64,000 nucleotides of DNA from an uncultured Clostridia bacterium. GTDB lineage: Bacteria; Bacillota; Clostridia; Christensenellales; Borkfalkiaceae. Both the position numbers and the translations under genes were made by a program. The DNA is taken from assembly GCA_949282385.1 (NCBI GenBank), contig CASDOP010000003.1, positions 1 through 64,000 of the forward strand, given 5' to 3'. Under the pieces are notes generated by a model. It did not search any database and was not told the DNA's origin. It saw only the letters and a list, made by a program, of their open reading frames with translations. Of the stretch, positions 28,416-38,147 are shown piece by piece; within the stretch, counting starts at the first letter, position 1; the number at the start of each line of letters is the position of its first letter.

Positions 28416-28907
28416 ATGGACGTTAAAGGAAAAGTTTTTAAATTCGACAACGACGTCGATACAGACGTTATTATTCCCGCAAGATATTTAAACACCACGT
28501 CGGAAAGCGAACTCGCTTCTCACTGCATGGAAGATATTGACGCGCAGTTCACCAAAAAGGTGCAAAAGGGCGACATTATAGTTGCAGGCGACAACTTCGG
28601 TTGCGGTTCTTCGCGCGAACACGCGCCCATAGCGATCAAGGCGAGCGGCGTAAGCATTGTAATCGCTAACAGCTTTGCGCGCATTTTCTACCGCAATTCC
28701 ATTAACATCGGTCTGCCCATTCTCGAATGTCCCGAAGCCGTAAGCGGAATAAATGACGGCGACGAAGTGGGCGTCGACCTCGCCGAAGGCGTCATTTACA
28801 ACCTCACTACGGGCAAGAGCTACAAGGCGCAGCCCTTCCCTCCCTTCATACGCGAAATAATTGCAGACGGCGGGCTTTTGAAAAATCTCGCAAAGAGAGG
28901 TCTTTGA
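28416..28907 (+). CDS. leuD: 3-isopropylmalate dehydratase, small subunit
   Basis: This 163-residue swivel domain partner of LeuC has the usual '[11 protein letters not shown]' and '[17 protein letters not shown]' segments. It is one base after leuC and one base before leuB. Confidence 0.96.
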   Translation: MDVKGKVFKFDNDVDTDVIIPARYLNTTSESELASHCMEDIDAQFTKKVQKGDIIVAGDNFGCGSSREHAPIAIKASGVSIVIANSFARIFYRNSINIGLPILECPEAVSGINDGDEVGVDLAEGVIYNLTTGKSYKAQPFPPFIREIIADGGLLKNLAKRGL

Positions 28908-28908
28908 T

Positions 28909-29982
28909 ATGAAATACAATATTGCCGTACTCGACGGCGACGGAATAGGTCCCGAAATTTGCGCGGGAGCGATTAAAGTTTTAAATAAAGTAGGCGAAAA
29001 ATTCGGACACGAATTTTGCTTTTCGCACTATTCCATAGGCGGCTGCGCGATAGATTTGTGCGGCGAACCGCTGCCCGAGGACAGCGTTAAAGGCTGCCTT
29101 GCAAGCGACAGCGTGCTTTTGGGCGCGGTGGGCGGATATAAGTGGGACGATATGCCCGTGGACAAGCGACCCGAAAAGGGACTTCTTAAAATCCGCAAGG
29201 CGATGGGATTGTATTCCAACATACGCCCCGCAAAGCTGTGGAAGAGCCTCGCAAAGGCTTCTCCCCTCAAGTTCGACCTCGTAAAAGACGGCGTTGAAAT
29301 AATAATAGTGCGAGAGCTGACGGGCGGCATTTACTTCGGCGACCGCGGCGAAGGCACGGGGGAAGACGGCGAATATGCGTGGGATACCGAAAAATACTCG
29401 GTAAAAGAAATCGAGCGCATTACGCGAATTGCCTGCGAACTCGCCGTAAAGAGAAGCAAAAAGCTTGTTTCCGTGGACAAGGCAAACGTGCTTGCAAGCA
29501 GCAGACTGTGGCGCAAAACCGTACACGAATACTGCGCCAAAAACTATCCCCAGATTGAAGTGCGCGACGTGCTCGTAGACAACATGGCTATGCAGATAGT
29601 AAAAAACCCCGCACAGTTCGACGTAGTGGTAACGAGCAATATGTTCGGCGACATACTCTCCGACGAAGCCGCACAGGTTACAGGCTCTATCGGCATGCTC
29701 GCCTCCTCCTCTCTCGGCGACGGAACGCGCGGACTTTACGAACCCATTCACGGCTCCGCGCCCGACATTGCAGGCACCGACACGGCTAACCCCATAGCGA
29801 CAATTCTTGCAGCTGCGATGATGCTTCGCGACAGCTTCAACCTCGTAAAGGAATACGCCGCGATTGAAATTGCCGTACAGAAAGTTTTAGACGAAGATTT
29901 CCGCACGGCTGACATCATGGAGGAAGGCAAAAAGCTCGTTTCGTGCAGTCAGATGAGCGAACTTATAGCACAGCGCATATGA
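28909..29982 (+). CDS. leuB: 3-isopropylmalate dehydrogenase
   Basis: This 357-residue NAD-dependent decarboxylating dehydrogenase has the substrate segment 'ELTGGIYFG', the metal-binding 'DILSDEAA' aspartates and the NAD-binding 'EPIHGSAPDIAGTDTANP' motif. It produces 2-ketoisocaproate, the leucine precursor. leuA is not in the window. Confidence 0.97.
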   Translation: MKYNIAVLDGDGIGPEICAGAIKVLNKVGEKFGHEFCFSHYSIGGCAIDLCGEPLPEDSVKGCLASDSVLLGAVGGYKWDDMPVDKRPEKGLLKIRKAMGLYSNIRPAKLWKSLAKASPLKFDLVKDGVEIIIVRELTGGIYFGDRGEGTGEDGEYAWDTEKYSVKEIERITRIACELAVKRSKKLVSVDKANVLASSRLWRKTVHEYCAKNYPQIEVRDVLVDNMAMQIVKNPAQFDVVVTSNMFGDILSDEAAQVTGSIGMLASSSLGDGTRGLYEPIHGSAPDIAGTDTANPIATILAAAMMLRDSFNLVKEYAAIEIAVQKVLDEDFRTADIMEEGKKLVSCSQMSELIAQRI

Positions 29983-30647
29983 TTGAAGAAAACGTTAAAA
30001 AACTGCTTGAAGAAATTCCCGAAAAGAACGCTTTCGGCGAAAAGGTAACTCTCGTCGCCGCAGTCAAAATGCAGACGCCGGAAGCGATTAACCAAGCCAT
30101 ATGTGCGGGGATAACCGACATAGGCGACAATCACGTTCAGGAATTCAAAGAAAAATACGACAGCATTTGCGGCAATCCAAAAAGGCACTTTATAGGACAT
30201 CTTCAGACCAATAAAGTCAAATACCTTATAGGAAAAACTGATTTGTATCATTCGGTGGACAGGCTTAACCTTGCCGAAGAAATTTCCAAACGCAGCGCTG
30301 GCGCAGGCATTGTCAGCGACGTTCTCGCAGAGATAAACATAGGCAACGAGCTTTCAAAAAGCGGCTACGACATAGCCCGGGCGGAGGACGCATGCAAAGC
30401 TATTGCCGCACTTCCCGCACTCAGACTTAAAGGGCTTATGGCTATGCTTCCCTTTACGGACGACGAACAGCTTTTAAGAAAGCTGGCTACGCGCATGCGC
30501 GAAGAATACGACAGGCTGAAAGGCATTTTCCCCTCGTTCGAACATCTCTCTATGGGCATGAGCGGCGACTGGAAACTGTGCATAGAATGCGGCAGCAACA
30601 TGGTTCGCATAGGCACGGCTATTTTCGGCGCAAGACACTATAACTGA
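29979..30647 (+). CDS. PLP homeostasis protein (YggS/PROSC family)
   Basis: This 222-residue alanine-racemase-fold protein binds pyridoxal phosphate. The PLP lysine is in 'LVAAVKMQ', with 'GDNHVQEFKEKY', 'HFIGHLQTNKVKYL' and 'LSMGMSGDW' following in family order. The start at 29979 (MIEENVKK) overlaps the leuB stop (ATGA). Homologues buffer PLP and affect branched-chain amino-acid and keto-acid balance, which fits its place at the end of this operon. Confidence 0.92.
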   Translation: MIEENVKKLLEEIPEKNAFGEKVTLVAAVKMQTPEAINQAICAGITDIGDNHVQEFKEKYDSICGNPKRHFIGHLQTNKVKYLIGKTDLYHSVDRLNLAEEISKRSAGAGIVSDVLAEINIGNELSKSGYDIARAEDACKAIAALPALRLKGLMAMLPFTDDEQLLRKLATRMREEYDRLKGIFPSFEHLSMGMSGDWKLCIECGSNMVRIGTAIFGARHYN

Positions 30648-30680
30648 TTGCGTTAAACCATTTTCAAATAAAAAAAACTT

Positions 30681-30714
30681 AAGCGCGGCGCGGGAATATT
30701 CCCGCGCCGCGCTT
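30681..30714 (+). terminator. Terminator of the ilv-leu operon
   Basis: Perfect 15-bp arms, 30681-30695 / 30700-30714. Confidence 0.85.
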
Positions 30715-30831
30715 TAAATATTTAAAGTTAACAAAATTTACGCTTTTATTTTGTTATAAAAGCCCATTATTATATGATATATTTATGTGTGTATAATAAC
30801 AGGCGCAAGCCTTGATAATATGGAGGATAAG

Positions 30832-32462
30832 ATGAGAAAATGCACCAACTGCGGCGCGGAATTTGAAAGAAACTTCTGCCCTGCATGCGGAACTGAAGCG
30901 GCGCACCGCAAAAATGCCCGTCATGCGGCAAAGAATGCGACGAAAGCGACAAGTTCTGCTCCAATTGCGGATATCGCTTTGAAAGCGAAAGCAACACCGA
31001 AGTAAAACAAAGCGAAACCGCTTTTGTCCAGACAAACGCCGACGGAGTGCAGCCTTACGACGCGCAGAGTGAAATTTCCGTTGCACAGGCAACAAACAGC
31101 GACTTAAAGAGCGAAAACAATACAAAGAGAGGTAAAACAAGCGCGATAGCGGACAAGTTTACCCCCGTGAACATCTATAAAATACTAAAATATGTTCCTG
31201 CGGCACTGTTTGCGCTTTTTTCCGTGCTGATTTTTATTTTCTATGCCGCGGACGTTGCCGTCATTCCCGGCGAAGAGGACTTCCCCTCGATAGGACTGGG
31301 CAATGTTTATTCCATGGTGAGCGAATTGTCCGCACTCAAAGGTTCGATGGCGGCGCTCATAGTTTTTGCCGTATTCGGATTAATTCTTGCGGCGGCTATG
31401 GTTGCTCAGTACTTCGTTCCCGCGCTTAAGAACAGAAAGTTTAAACTCAAAGACAAAACTATTTCTCTTGAATTGCTGCTTACTTGTGCTGCGGCTGTGT
31501 TTACTTTTATTTACTTTATTATCGGTTGCGCAGTATGCGGCACTATAGCGGCTGAAGACGGCGGCTTCGGCATATTCGCCGCTGGCGCATGCCCTATACT
31601 CATAATAGTATTCTCGCTGCTCTTCCTTATTTTTATTGTCGGTTCGCCCGTGGCAAGATATATAATGCCCAAAAAGATTGAAACGGTTAAGATCGCTGTA
31701 GCTGACGAGGAGAAAAACGCAAAAATTGCCGAGGCGGAAAGACAGGAACGCATCGCGCAGTTCAAGGCTACCCACCCCGCACCTGCCGAACCTCAACCCG
31801 TTGCAAAAATTGCTCGTCCGCAAAAAACAAAAGAAATGAAAATAGTTTCTGGTTATGTCAAATTTAAAAGAATATTTGGCATTTTTAACTTAGGAATAAT
31901 TTTAATATACGCGTTAGTGATGGTTTTAAACTTCGCCTCCCCTTCAAGAACAACAGCTTTCGCTATAGCTATGCCAATTTCGGTTATAGGACTTATTGCT
32001 GTCTGCATTATAATAGGTTTCATTCCGTTGAAAACATTCCCCGAAAAAAAGATGCGCGCACATGCAGGAATTATTATTATTTGTATTATTTATTTATTCC
32101 TTGCCATATTATCTATTGCCGAGGGAATTTATTTCGGATTTTTATATTCTGAACCCGACACAACAGGTGCTAATCTTATAGCCGGTTTTATATTAACCGG
32201 ACTTGGAACTACATTGACTTTAGTTGCAATTATAATACTTGTAGTTTTAAGAGTAAAAAGAAACAAAGTCCTCATACTTTTCTTCGACGAAAAAAATCCA
32301 GACAAGGACAAAAAACCCATAAGAACTTACGAAGAAGTTGCAAAACCTTATATGGATTATCTTAAGGCAAAACAGGAATACAAAAACTACCTTGCGCAAA
32401 AGCGCGCATATAAACATAAACTTCGTCTTTACAATAACGGAATGGAATACGAAAAAGCGTAA
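30832..32462 (+). CDS. Double zinc-ribbon membrane protein, interrupted by a frameshift
   Basis: The first frame starts MRKCTNCGAEFERNFCPACG after GGAGG and stops early (31005). The second zinc ribbon, CPSCGKECDESDKFCSNCG, and all the rest (to 32462) are in another frame. The switch falls at a run of five A at 30910-30914; one more A would join them. The joined protein is about 540 residues: two CxxC ribbons, a linker, then about seven membrane helices in two groups (roughly four, then three after a charged Ala/Pro/Lys loop) and a Lys/Tyr-rich tail. No family is recognised. Sequence error and true mutation are both possible. Confidence 0.65.
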
Positions 32463-32468
32463 TTAAAA

Positions 32469-32495
32469 AAATGCCGCTCGCAAAGAGCGGCATTT
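32469..32495 (+). terminator. Terminator of the zinc-ribbon membrane protein gene
   Basis: Eleven-bp arms (32469-32479 / 32485-32495) followed by a T tract. Confidence 0.85.
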
Positions 32496-32645
32496 TTTAT
32501 TTACACAAAAGTTTATGGCGCATTTTTTTGCCGTCGGGCGCGCCTTGCCTTGACTTAGCTTTTAATATATTTTACAATATTATTACACTATTATTTACAG
32601 ACAATTTACATTTTTTTAATAAAATGCAGATTGAGAGGAAATTTT

Positions 32646-33419
32646 ATGCCGTCTACTTACGCGCATTACAGATTTGCAAACGAGGTTCTGCCCCTGCTCC
32701 CGCGAGATGTCCGCGCAATTGCGGAAAGCAACAAAGAGCTGTATTTTATGGGCTGCCACGGACCCGATATTCTGTTTTATTACAAGCCGCTCACGCACAA
32801 CGCCATAAGAAAGATGGGCGACGAAATGCACATTAAAAAGGCTAAACCCTTCTTTGAAGGAGCAAAGCAGACAGCTTCTTCAAGCGAAGCAGCGTTGAGC
32901 TATGCATTGGGATTTATTACCCACTTTGCGCTCGACAGCGAGTGCCACGACTACGTTGAAGCGCGCCGCAAACAGCTGGGAATTACTCACACTAAAGTTG
33001 AAGTAGAATTTGACAGGTTTCTTTTGGAAGACGACGGCAAAGACCCTGTTAAAAGAAAACTTGCAGAGCACATAATTGCAGACGAAAAGTATGCGAACGT
33101 TATTGCGCCTTTTTTCGACCTCAAGCCAAAACAGATAAAACGCGCTCTTAAAGATATGAAAAAGGTATGCGACATGTTCGTAGTTCCAAAAAAATTCAAG
33201 CGCTCGATAATAACTTCGCTTTTAAAGATGTTCGGCGGCGACAGCCTCAAGGACCAGGTTATGGGATATTTCCCCGACCCCGTCTGCGAGCAGAGCAACA
33301 AGGTACTTTTTGAAAAATTTGAAGGCGCAAAACCTGTCGCCAAGAGGCTGATTGTCAACTTCTGCGTCAACCTCAACAATAAAGGTCTGGACGCCCGCTT
33401 TGATAAAAATTACGAATAA
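32646..33419 (+). CDS. Zinc-dependent phospholipase C-like protein
   Basis: This 257-residue all-helical protein begins MPSTYAHYRFANEVL. Histidines and aspartates expected to bind zinc are spread as in the family: YAHYRF, MGCHGPDILFY, 'FITHFALDSECHDY', 'KVEVEFDRFLL'. The start at 32646 has GAGAGG upstream. There is no signal peptide, so it may be cytoplasmic rather than a secreted toxin. It is 10 bases before, and probably co-transcribed with, the MFS transporter gene. Confidence 0.85.
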   Translation: MPSTYAHYRFANEVLPLLPRDVRAIAESNKELYFMGCHGPDILFYYKPLTHNAIRKMGDEMHIKKAKPFFEGAKQTASSSEAALSYALGFITHFALDSECHDYVEARRKQLGITHTKVEVEFDRFLLEDDGKDPVKRKLAEHIIADEKYANVIAPFFDLKPKQIKRALKDMKKVCDMFVVPKKFKRSIITSLLKMFGGDSLKDQVMGYFPDPVCEQSNKVLFEKFEGAKPVAKRLIVNFCVNLNNKGLDARFDKNYE

Positions 33420-33429
33420 GGATAAAAAA

Positions 33430-34776
33430 ATGGAAGCTTCCGACGCACAAAAGATTAAAAAAAGCACTTTTACCACTATTGAAAAAAAGTGGATAATGTA
33501 TGACGTAGGCAATTCGGCTTTCACCCTGCTCATTTCGGTATTTATTCCTATAATAGTAGGAAATCTGTGTACCGAAAACGGAATGACTGAAGACGAATAC
33601 CAGACTTTCTGGTCGCTGATAACTTCGATTATCACGCTCGTCGTGGCCGTTATAAGCCCCGTTATAGGCACATTTGCGGACGGCGAAGGCATGAAAAAAC
33701 CGCTGTTTTTCGGCTCTGCCATCGTTGGCATAATAGGCTGCGTGCTGCTCGGCATGCCGCTGCCGCTTGCGGGATTTATTGCAGTATTTATCGTCAGCAA
33801 AATTTCCTACAACATAAGCCTTGTATTCTACGACAGCATGCTCACGGACGTAACCGACATGGAGCGCGTGGACAAAATTTCTTCTCACGGATATGCGTGG
33901 GGATACATAGGCAGCTGCGCACCCTTTATCGTGAGCATAGGCATTTACGCCCTGTCGCTCTTCGATTTACTCCCCGATATGTGGGCGTACATGATTATTT
34001 TTATTCTCAACGCCGCATGGTGGCTTGCGTTTACGCTGCCGCTCACCAAGAGCTATAAACAGCGTCACTTCGTAAAGCGCGAACCGCACGCGATAAGGCA
34101 GTCGTTCAATAGGCTTTTTTCCGTGTTTAAGGAAAAAGTTCCCAACAAAAAGGGCATTCTCATTTTCCTTTTGGCATTCTTCCTCTATATCGACGGCGTT
34201 TATACCGTAATCGATTTGGCGACGACTTACGGTTATGCCCTTCACATTGACCAGATACAGCTCGTTTTAGCCCTTCTGCTCACGCAGATAATAGCTTTCC
34301 CCTGCGCGATAATTTCGGGCATACTCGCTAAAAAATACGACAACGGCAAGCTGATAATATTCTTTATAACGGGCTATCTCGGCGTTGCGTTGTTTGCGAT
34401 ATGGCTGACGCAGGCATGGCAGTTCTGGTTCCTCGCCGTGTGCGTGGGACTTTTGCAGGGCGGCGTGCAGGCGCTTTCGCGCTCGTACTTCGCAAAGATA
34501 ATCCCCATCGACAAGAGCGGCGAATTCTTCGGAATTATGGACGTTTTCGGCAAGGGCGCGTCATTCTTCGGAACTTTGCTGGTTGCAATAGTAACCGACC
34601 TTACCAACAACATAAACTACGGCGTAATTCCCATCTCCTGCCTTATCGGCGTAGGTCTTGTAACATTTGTATTTGCGTACATTGAAATTCGCAATTACGA
34701 AAAGCACCACGGCAAAAGCATTCTTTCGGACAGCCCCGAACTGACTTCAGAAGAGAATACTGAAAATAACGATTAA
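33430..34776 (+). CDS. MFS transporter, UMF1/Atg22-like
   Basis: This 448-residue protein has twelve membrane helices. The opening 'KKWIMYDVGNSAFTLLISVFIPI' and 'ALSRSYFAKIIPIDKSGEFFGIMDVFGKGASFFG' are characteristic of the UMF1 group. The start at 33430 follows AAGGA. Substrates in bacteria are unknown; fungal relatives export amino acids from the vacuole. A good terminator follows. Confidence 0.9.
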   Translation: MEASDAQKIKKSTFTTIEKKWIMYDVGNSAFTLLISVFIPIIVGNLCTENGMTEDEYQTFWSLITSIITLVVAVISPVIGTFADGEGMKKPLFFGSAIVGIIGCVLLGMPLPLAGFIAVFIVSKISYNISLVFYDSMLTDVTDMERVDKISSHGYAWGYIGSCAPFIVSIGIYALSLFDLLPDMWAYMIIFILNAAWWLAFTLPLTKSYKQRHFVKREPHAIRQSFNRLFSVFKEKVPNKKGILIFLLAFFLYIDGVYTVIDLATTYGYALHIDQIQLVLALLLTQIIAFPCAIISGILAKKYDNGKLIIFFITGYLGVALFAIWLTQAWQFWFLAVCVGLLQGGVQALSRSYFAKIIPIDKSGEFFGIMDVFGKGASFFGTLLVAIVTDLTNNINYGVIPISCLIGVGLVTFVFAYIEIRNYEKHHGKSILSDSPELTSEENTENND

Positions 34777-34793
34777 AACGATTGAAAATAAAG

Positions 34794-34824
34794 AAGCGGT
34801 CGCGCACAATGTGCGCGACCGCTT
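34794..34824. terminator. Convergent terminator
   Basis: Fourteen-bp arms (34794-34807 / 34811-34824) between the MFS gene and the minus-strand lipoprotein gene. Confidence 0.8.
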
Positions 34825-34867
34825 TCCATTTATCGCTGAAATAAATATTTTAATATATACAAAAATC

Positions 34868-35473
34868 TTAATCCGAAGAAGGCACGCTGTCGAGATAATA
34901 ATTTACAACATTACCTTTACCTGTCATTTCATGCAGACATATCTCTATCTTATATAAACCATCTTCGTCAGGAATTTTATTCCACACAAAATCGAGCTGA
35001 ATGACATTTTTCACTTCGCGCCCGCCAACCTCTTCGTTACGTTTGCCAAGAGGAGTAACGGTGTAATAAAGACGATAAACAATCGTATCGCCAAGACCAT
35101 TTACATAATATGTTTTAGTTTCGTCATAGGCAATGTGAAACCATATTTTAAATGTGTCGAGGTGTCCCGAATAGAACTTTTGACAATAATTTGCTATGGT
35201 ATAATCGCCGTTTTTAAAGTTTTCAAACACATTGTTAAGATATGAGTTAAAATCTTCCTCCCTCGCCATCTTTGCTTCATATTGAAGATATGCAGAATTA
35301 TCTTCTCTGTACTGCACCTCGTCCACTGCGCCTTCAGGAGGGCTCATCCATTCGATTGAATACATCTTTAACGCCTGTTCGCTGAACAGTTCTGTAGGCT
35401 CTTCACAGGCTGAAAAACTCAACGTCACAAGCATACTCATTATAATTAACAATATATATTTAAGTGTTTTCAT
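34868..35473 (-). CDS. Lipoprotein, unknown function
   Basis: This 201-residue protein has a clear lipoprotein signal (hydrophobic 6-19, lipobox FSAC, Cys about 23). The mature part is mixed alpha/beta with many Tyr and Asp and resembles no family I know. The gene is distinctly richer in A/T than its neighbours. It is 8 bases downstream of a secreted protein gene, and the two form one transcript. Confidence 0.7.
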   Translation of the reverse strand: MKTLKYILLIIMSMLVTLSFSACEEPTELFSEQALKMYSIEWMSPPEGAVDEVQYREDNSAYLQYEAKMAREEDFNSYLNNVFENFKNGDYTIANYCQKFYSGHLDTFKIWFHIAYDETKTYYVNGLGDTIVYRLYYTVTPLGKRNEEVGGREVKNVIQLDFVWNKIPDEDGLYKIEICLHEMTGKGNVVNYYLDSVPSSD

Positions 35474-35481
35474 AAAACTCC

Positions 35482-36843
35482 TTAAAATCTGTTGCTCATT
35501 TCAACAATGTACTTATAAAAAAGATTAGCCGTGCATTTTCTTATTTCAAAGTCTGGAAATTCTCCATCATGCAACAAAAATTTCACATCAACCCAAAATA
35601 ACTGATAGTAAGTGTGGTCAGATAATGCGCCGTTATTATAATCTATATTCATAGAATTGAAGACTTCATTCTGAAAATCTTTAAGCATATTGCCCGTGGA
35701 AGGCCGCTCAAGCTCACGGGTAACAGAATATATGAATTCGTAGTATCTGTTACAATTTGTTGCGCTATCATTACTTATTTTTGAATAATATGCCGCCACA
35801 CATTCAGAAAGCAAATTGTCAGCGTCCAAAAACAGCTTGGTTATATTCATAGCGTCTATGTCCGCAAGAAGATCGGAAGCTGGAAATTTTGTAACAACTG
35901 AATTTCCTATATAACTATTCAGATAATTATTAAAGTCAATATGTCCCAATGAAATATTATAACTAGGTATTTTATTTATATCTTTTATGCTATCAGCAAG
36001 CTGTTCTGTAATTTGATGCAGATCGCCAAGCCAGGACACAATGTCGCGCTGGTGACCATATATTAAAATCGAATCCACTATTAAGCACTCATCCGTTTGT
36101 GAATAAATTCCATCTATTGCGGCAAACATATGTAAAAGGTCAATGGTCTGACCTGATTCCAACGGGTCAGGCAACATATATTTTTTATTCAGTATTTCAT
36201 CACTTGCAGCTATTCCGCAAGGCTCTGTATAGGAACTTGAATTTTGCAGATAACTTGCAAAAAATTCTAATGTTTTAAGCTTCTGGGAAGAATAATTACT
36301 TTCTTTGTCGTTTACATACGAGTAGAAATCTTGGTTAACTTCACCACAAACTAAATCCCATGTGCCACCATAGCCTGACACATACTCTCCATTTAGTCCC
36401 CTGATATAACCAAGCACTAAATTATTAATTGTTTCATTAGTTACGCTTTCGTCATTATCCATTAAATAAAATACAGCATAATCTTCAAGCTTACCTATCA
36501 TAAACAATAAATAATCTATTGTATTATAATTTTCTGTCTTATTAGGTGTCACGTAAACGTAGTTATCAACATATCTATCACTCTCTACAACGTAATTGCC
36601 ATTTTTTTGCTCTATACTGGCAAAATCATTAATTTCATCCAAATTGCTATCATCTATTATCAGAGTATACTTAGATACCCCATCCGAATTACCGCCATCA
36701 TGAATTATGTTTGATATAATAGGTGAAGCCGCAGCAAAAGCAACTGTGGTTGAATTAATAAAAGAAAACACCATTATTATAGACAACAAAATGGCAAAAA
36801 TCTTAAGTTTACAACTAAATTTAAAATTAAAAAATTGTTTCAT
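35482..36843 (-). CDS. Secreted protein, unknown function
   Basis: This 453-residue protein has an N-terminal signal peptide (about 12-37, ending TVAFAAA). The rest is Asn/Asp/Ser/Tyr-rich and mostly helical, without membrane segments, wall-anchor motif or recognisable catalytic signature. Codon use is strongly A/T-biased compared with genes on either side. It is co-transcribed with the lipoprotein gene and may have been acquired with it. Confidence 0.65.
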   Translation of the reverse strand: MKQFFNFKFSCKLKIFAILLSIIMVFSFINSTTVAFAAASPIISNIIHDGGNSDGVSKYTLIIDDSNLDEINDFASIEQKNGNYVVESDRYVDNYVYVTPNKTENYNTIDYLLFMIGKLEDYAVFYLMDNDESVTNETINNLVLGYIRGLNGEYVSGYGGTWDLVCGEVNQDFYSYVNDKESNYSSQKLKTLEFFASYLQNSSSYTEPCGIAASDEILNKKYMLPDPLESGQTIDLLHMFAAIDGIYSQTDECLIVDSILIYGHQRDIVSWLGDLHQITEQLADSIKDINKIPSYNISLGHIDFNNYLNSYIGNSVVTKFPASDLLADIDAMNITKLFLDADNLLSECVAAYYSKISNDSATNCNRYYEFIYSVTRELERPSTGNMLKDFQNEVFNSMNIDYNNGALSDHTYYQLFWVDVKFLLHDGEFPDFEIRKCTANLFYKYIVEMSNRF

Positions 36844-36870
36844 AACTTCTCGCTTTAATTCGTTTATTTA

Positions 36871-36899
36871 ATCATACACCTTAAAATTGTAAAAGTCAA
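36871..36899 (-). promoter_or_regulatory. Promoter of the secreted protein / lipoprotein pair
   Basis: On the minus strand TTGACT (36894-36899), 17-bp spacer, TATGAT (36871-36876). Confidence 0.65.
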
Positions 36900-36960
36900 C
36901 TAATTAATCAAATAAAACAATTACAGACAATTTATTATTAATAAAACGCAAATAAAAAAA

Positions 36961-36980
36961 GCCAACCCCAACGGGTTGGC
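36961..36980 (-). terminator. Terminator of the rpsF-ssb-rpsR operon
   Basis: GCCAACCC / GGGTTGGC arms extended by A/T pairs, with a T tract on the minus strand. Confidence 0.9.
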
Positions 36981-36993
36981 TTTTTGAATTTAA

Positions 36994-37239
36994 TTATTCG
37001 CCTTTGAAAGGAAGCAGAGCTGCTATTCTTGCGCGCTTGATAGCCTTGGAAAGTTCTCTCTGGTGCTTTGCGCAGGTACCGCTCATTCTTCTGGGGAGCA
37101 TTTTGCCCGACTCGGTAACGAACTTCTTGAGGCGGTTTACGTCCTTGTAGTCGATAACTTCTACCTTTTCCTGGCAGAAAACGCATACCTTTTTGCGGGG
37201 CATCTTTTTATAGCTCTTCTTAACGGGTTTTTCTTCCAT
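36994..37239 (-). CDS. rpsR: 30S ribosomal protein S18
   Basis: This 81-residue protein has the bS18 core '[50 protein letters not shown]'. Its N-terminus has a CVFC pair plus a later Cys and His (TCAKH), so it is likely a zinc-binding form. It is last in the operon. Confidence 0.97.
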   Translation of the reverse strand: MEEKPVKKSYKKMPRKKVCVFCQEKVEVIDYKDVNRLKKFVTESGKMLPRRMSGTCAKHQRELSKAIKRARIAALLPFKGE

Positions 37240-37272
37240 TTTATTTCTCCTTGAAAAATTCCTTACAACGCA

Positions 37273-37695
37273 TTAAAAAGGAATGTCGCCGTCGTCATCG
37301 AAAGACTGCAGCGAAGGCTTGCGCTTGTCGCCCGAAGATGCGGGTGCAACGTCGCTTTCGTAGCCGCTGTCGCCGCCGCTTGAACGGGGAGACAGGAATT
37401 CTACGTCGTTGCAGTTAATGTCGACAGCAGTGCGCTTAACACCCTGATTGTCTTCGTAGTTGCGAAGTTCTACAGAGCCCATTACAGCCACTTTATTGCC
37501 TTTTTTAGCGTATCTTGCAACATTCTCGCCCAATCCGCGCCATGCCGTGCAGTTGAAAAAGTCGGTCTGTCTTTCGCCGCCCGAAGTATAATTGCGGTTT
37601 ACGGCGATAGAAAAGCGGCAGATTGCAACGCCCGAAGACGTTTCGGTGAGTTCGGGGTCGCGGGTTAAGTTGCCAATCAAAAATACTTTGTTCAT
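37273..37695 (-). CDS. ssb: Single-stranded DNA-binding protein
   Basis: This 140-residue protein has an N-terminal OB fold (about 1-105; 'MNKVFLIGNLTRDPEL', 'FFNCTAWRGLGENVARYAKKG') followed by a short flexible linker and the acidic tip DDDGDIPF that docks partner proteins. It lies between the two ribosomal protein genes, the usual Bacillota order. Confidence 0.97.
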   Translation of the reverse strand: MNKVFLIGNLTRDPELTETSSGVAICRFSIAVNRNYTSGGERQTDFFNCTAWRGLGENVARYAKKGNKVAVMGSVELRNYEDNQGVKRTAVDINCNDVEFLSPRSSGGDSGYESDVAPASSGDKRKPSLQSFDDDGDIPF

Positions 37696-37712
37696 TTTCT
37701 TTTCCCTTGTTT

Positions 37713-37997
37713 TTACGCTTTAACGGTAATAACTCTTCTTAAAACTTCTGCTGAAAGACCTGCAACGCGGTCAAGCTCCTTAACAACGCCGCCTTCAGCT
37801 TCAAAGGTCATAAGAACATAGTAGCCTTCCGTCTTGTAGTTGATAGGATAAGCCAACTTCTTTACGCCCCACTTGTCAGTGGATACGACCTTGCCGTTGA
37901 AGTCTGCGACGATAGCGGAGAACTTTGCTTCGAAGGCGTCTTTTGCCTCGTCAGCGAGCGCGCTGTCCAATACGTAGAGCATCTCGTAAGTTTTCAT
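37713..37997 (-). CDS. rpsF: 30S ribosomal protein S6
   Basis: This 94-residue bS6 begins MKTYEMLYVLD and ends 'LSAEVLRRVITVKA'. An in-frame GTG nine bases upstream abuts the GGGAGG site. The ATG at 37997 has normal spacing and gives the conserved N-terminus, so it is chosen. Confidence 0.96.
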   Translation of the reverse strand: MKTYEMLYVLDSALADEAKDAFEAKFSAIVADFNGKVVSTDKWGVKKLAYPINYKTEGYYVLMTFEAEGGVVKELDRVAGLSAEVLRRVITVKA

Positions 37998-38022
37998 GGA
38001 ATTCACCTCCCGGACTTATTCG

Positions 38023-38085
38023 GCGTACCGTCTGGCGGTACGCAAGGTGTACGCGGAATTTTTCCCGCGGACGCACTTCGCCTTG
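38023..38085 (-). promoter_or_regulatory. rpsF leader hairpins (candidate S6:S18 autoregulatory site)
   Basis: Two hairpins lie upstream of rpsF: a perfect 8-bp stem 38023-38030 / 38036-38043, and an outer one closed by 38043-38047 / 38081-38085 with an inner GC stem and an internal bulge containing CCG. rpsF leaders that bind the S6:S18 dimer carry a conserved bulged CCG. The match here is by eye only. Confidence 0.5.
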
Positions 38086-38147
38086 CGGCAAAATGCTTAA
38101 ATATAATACATTATTGATATTTAATTGTCAAACGTTTTTACTGCAAT

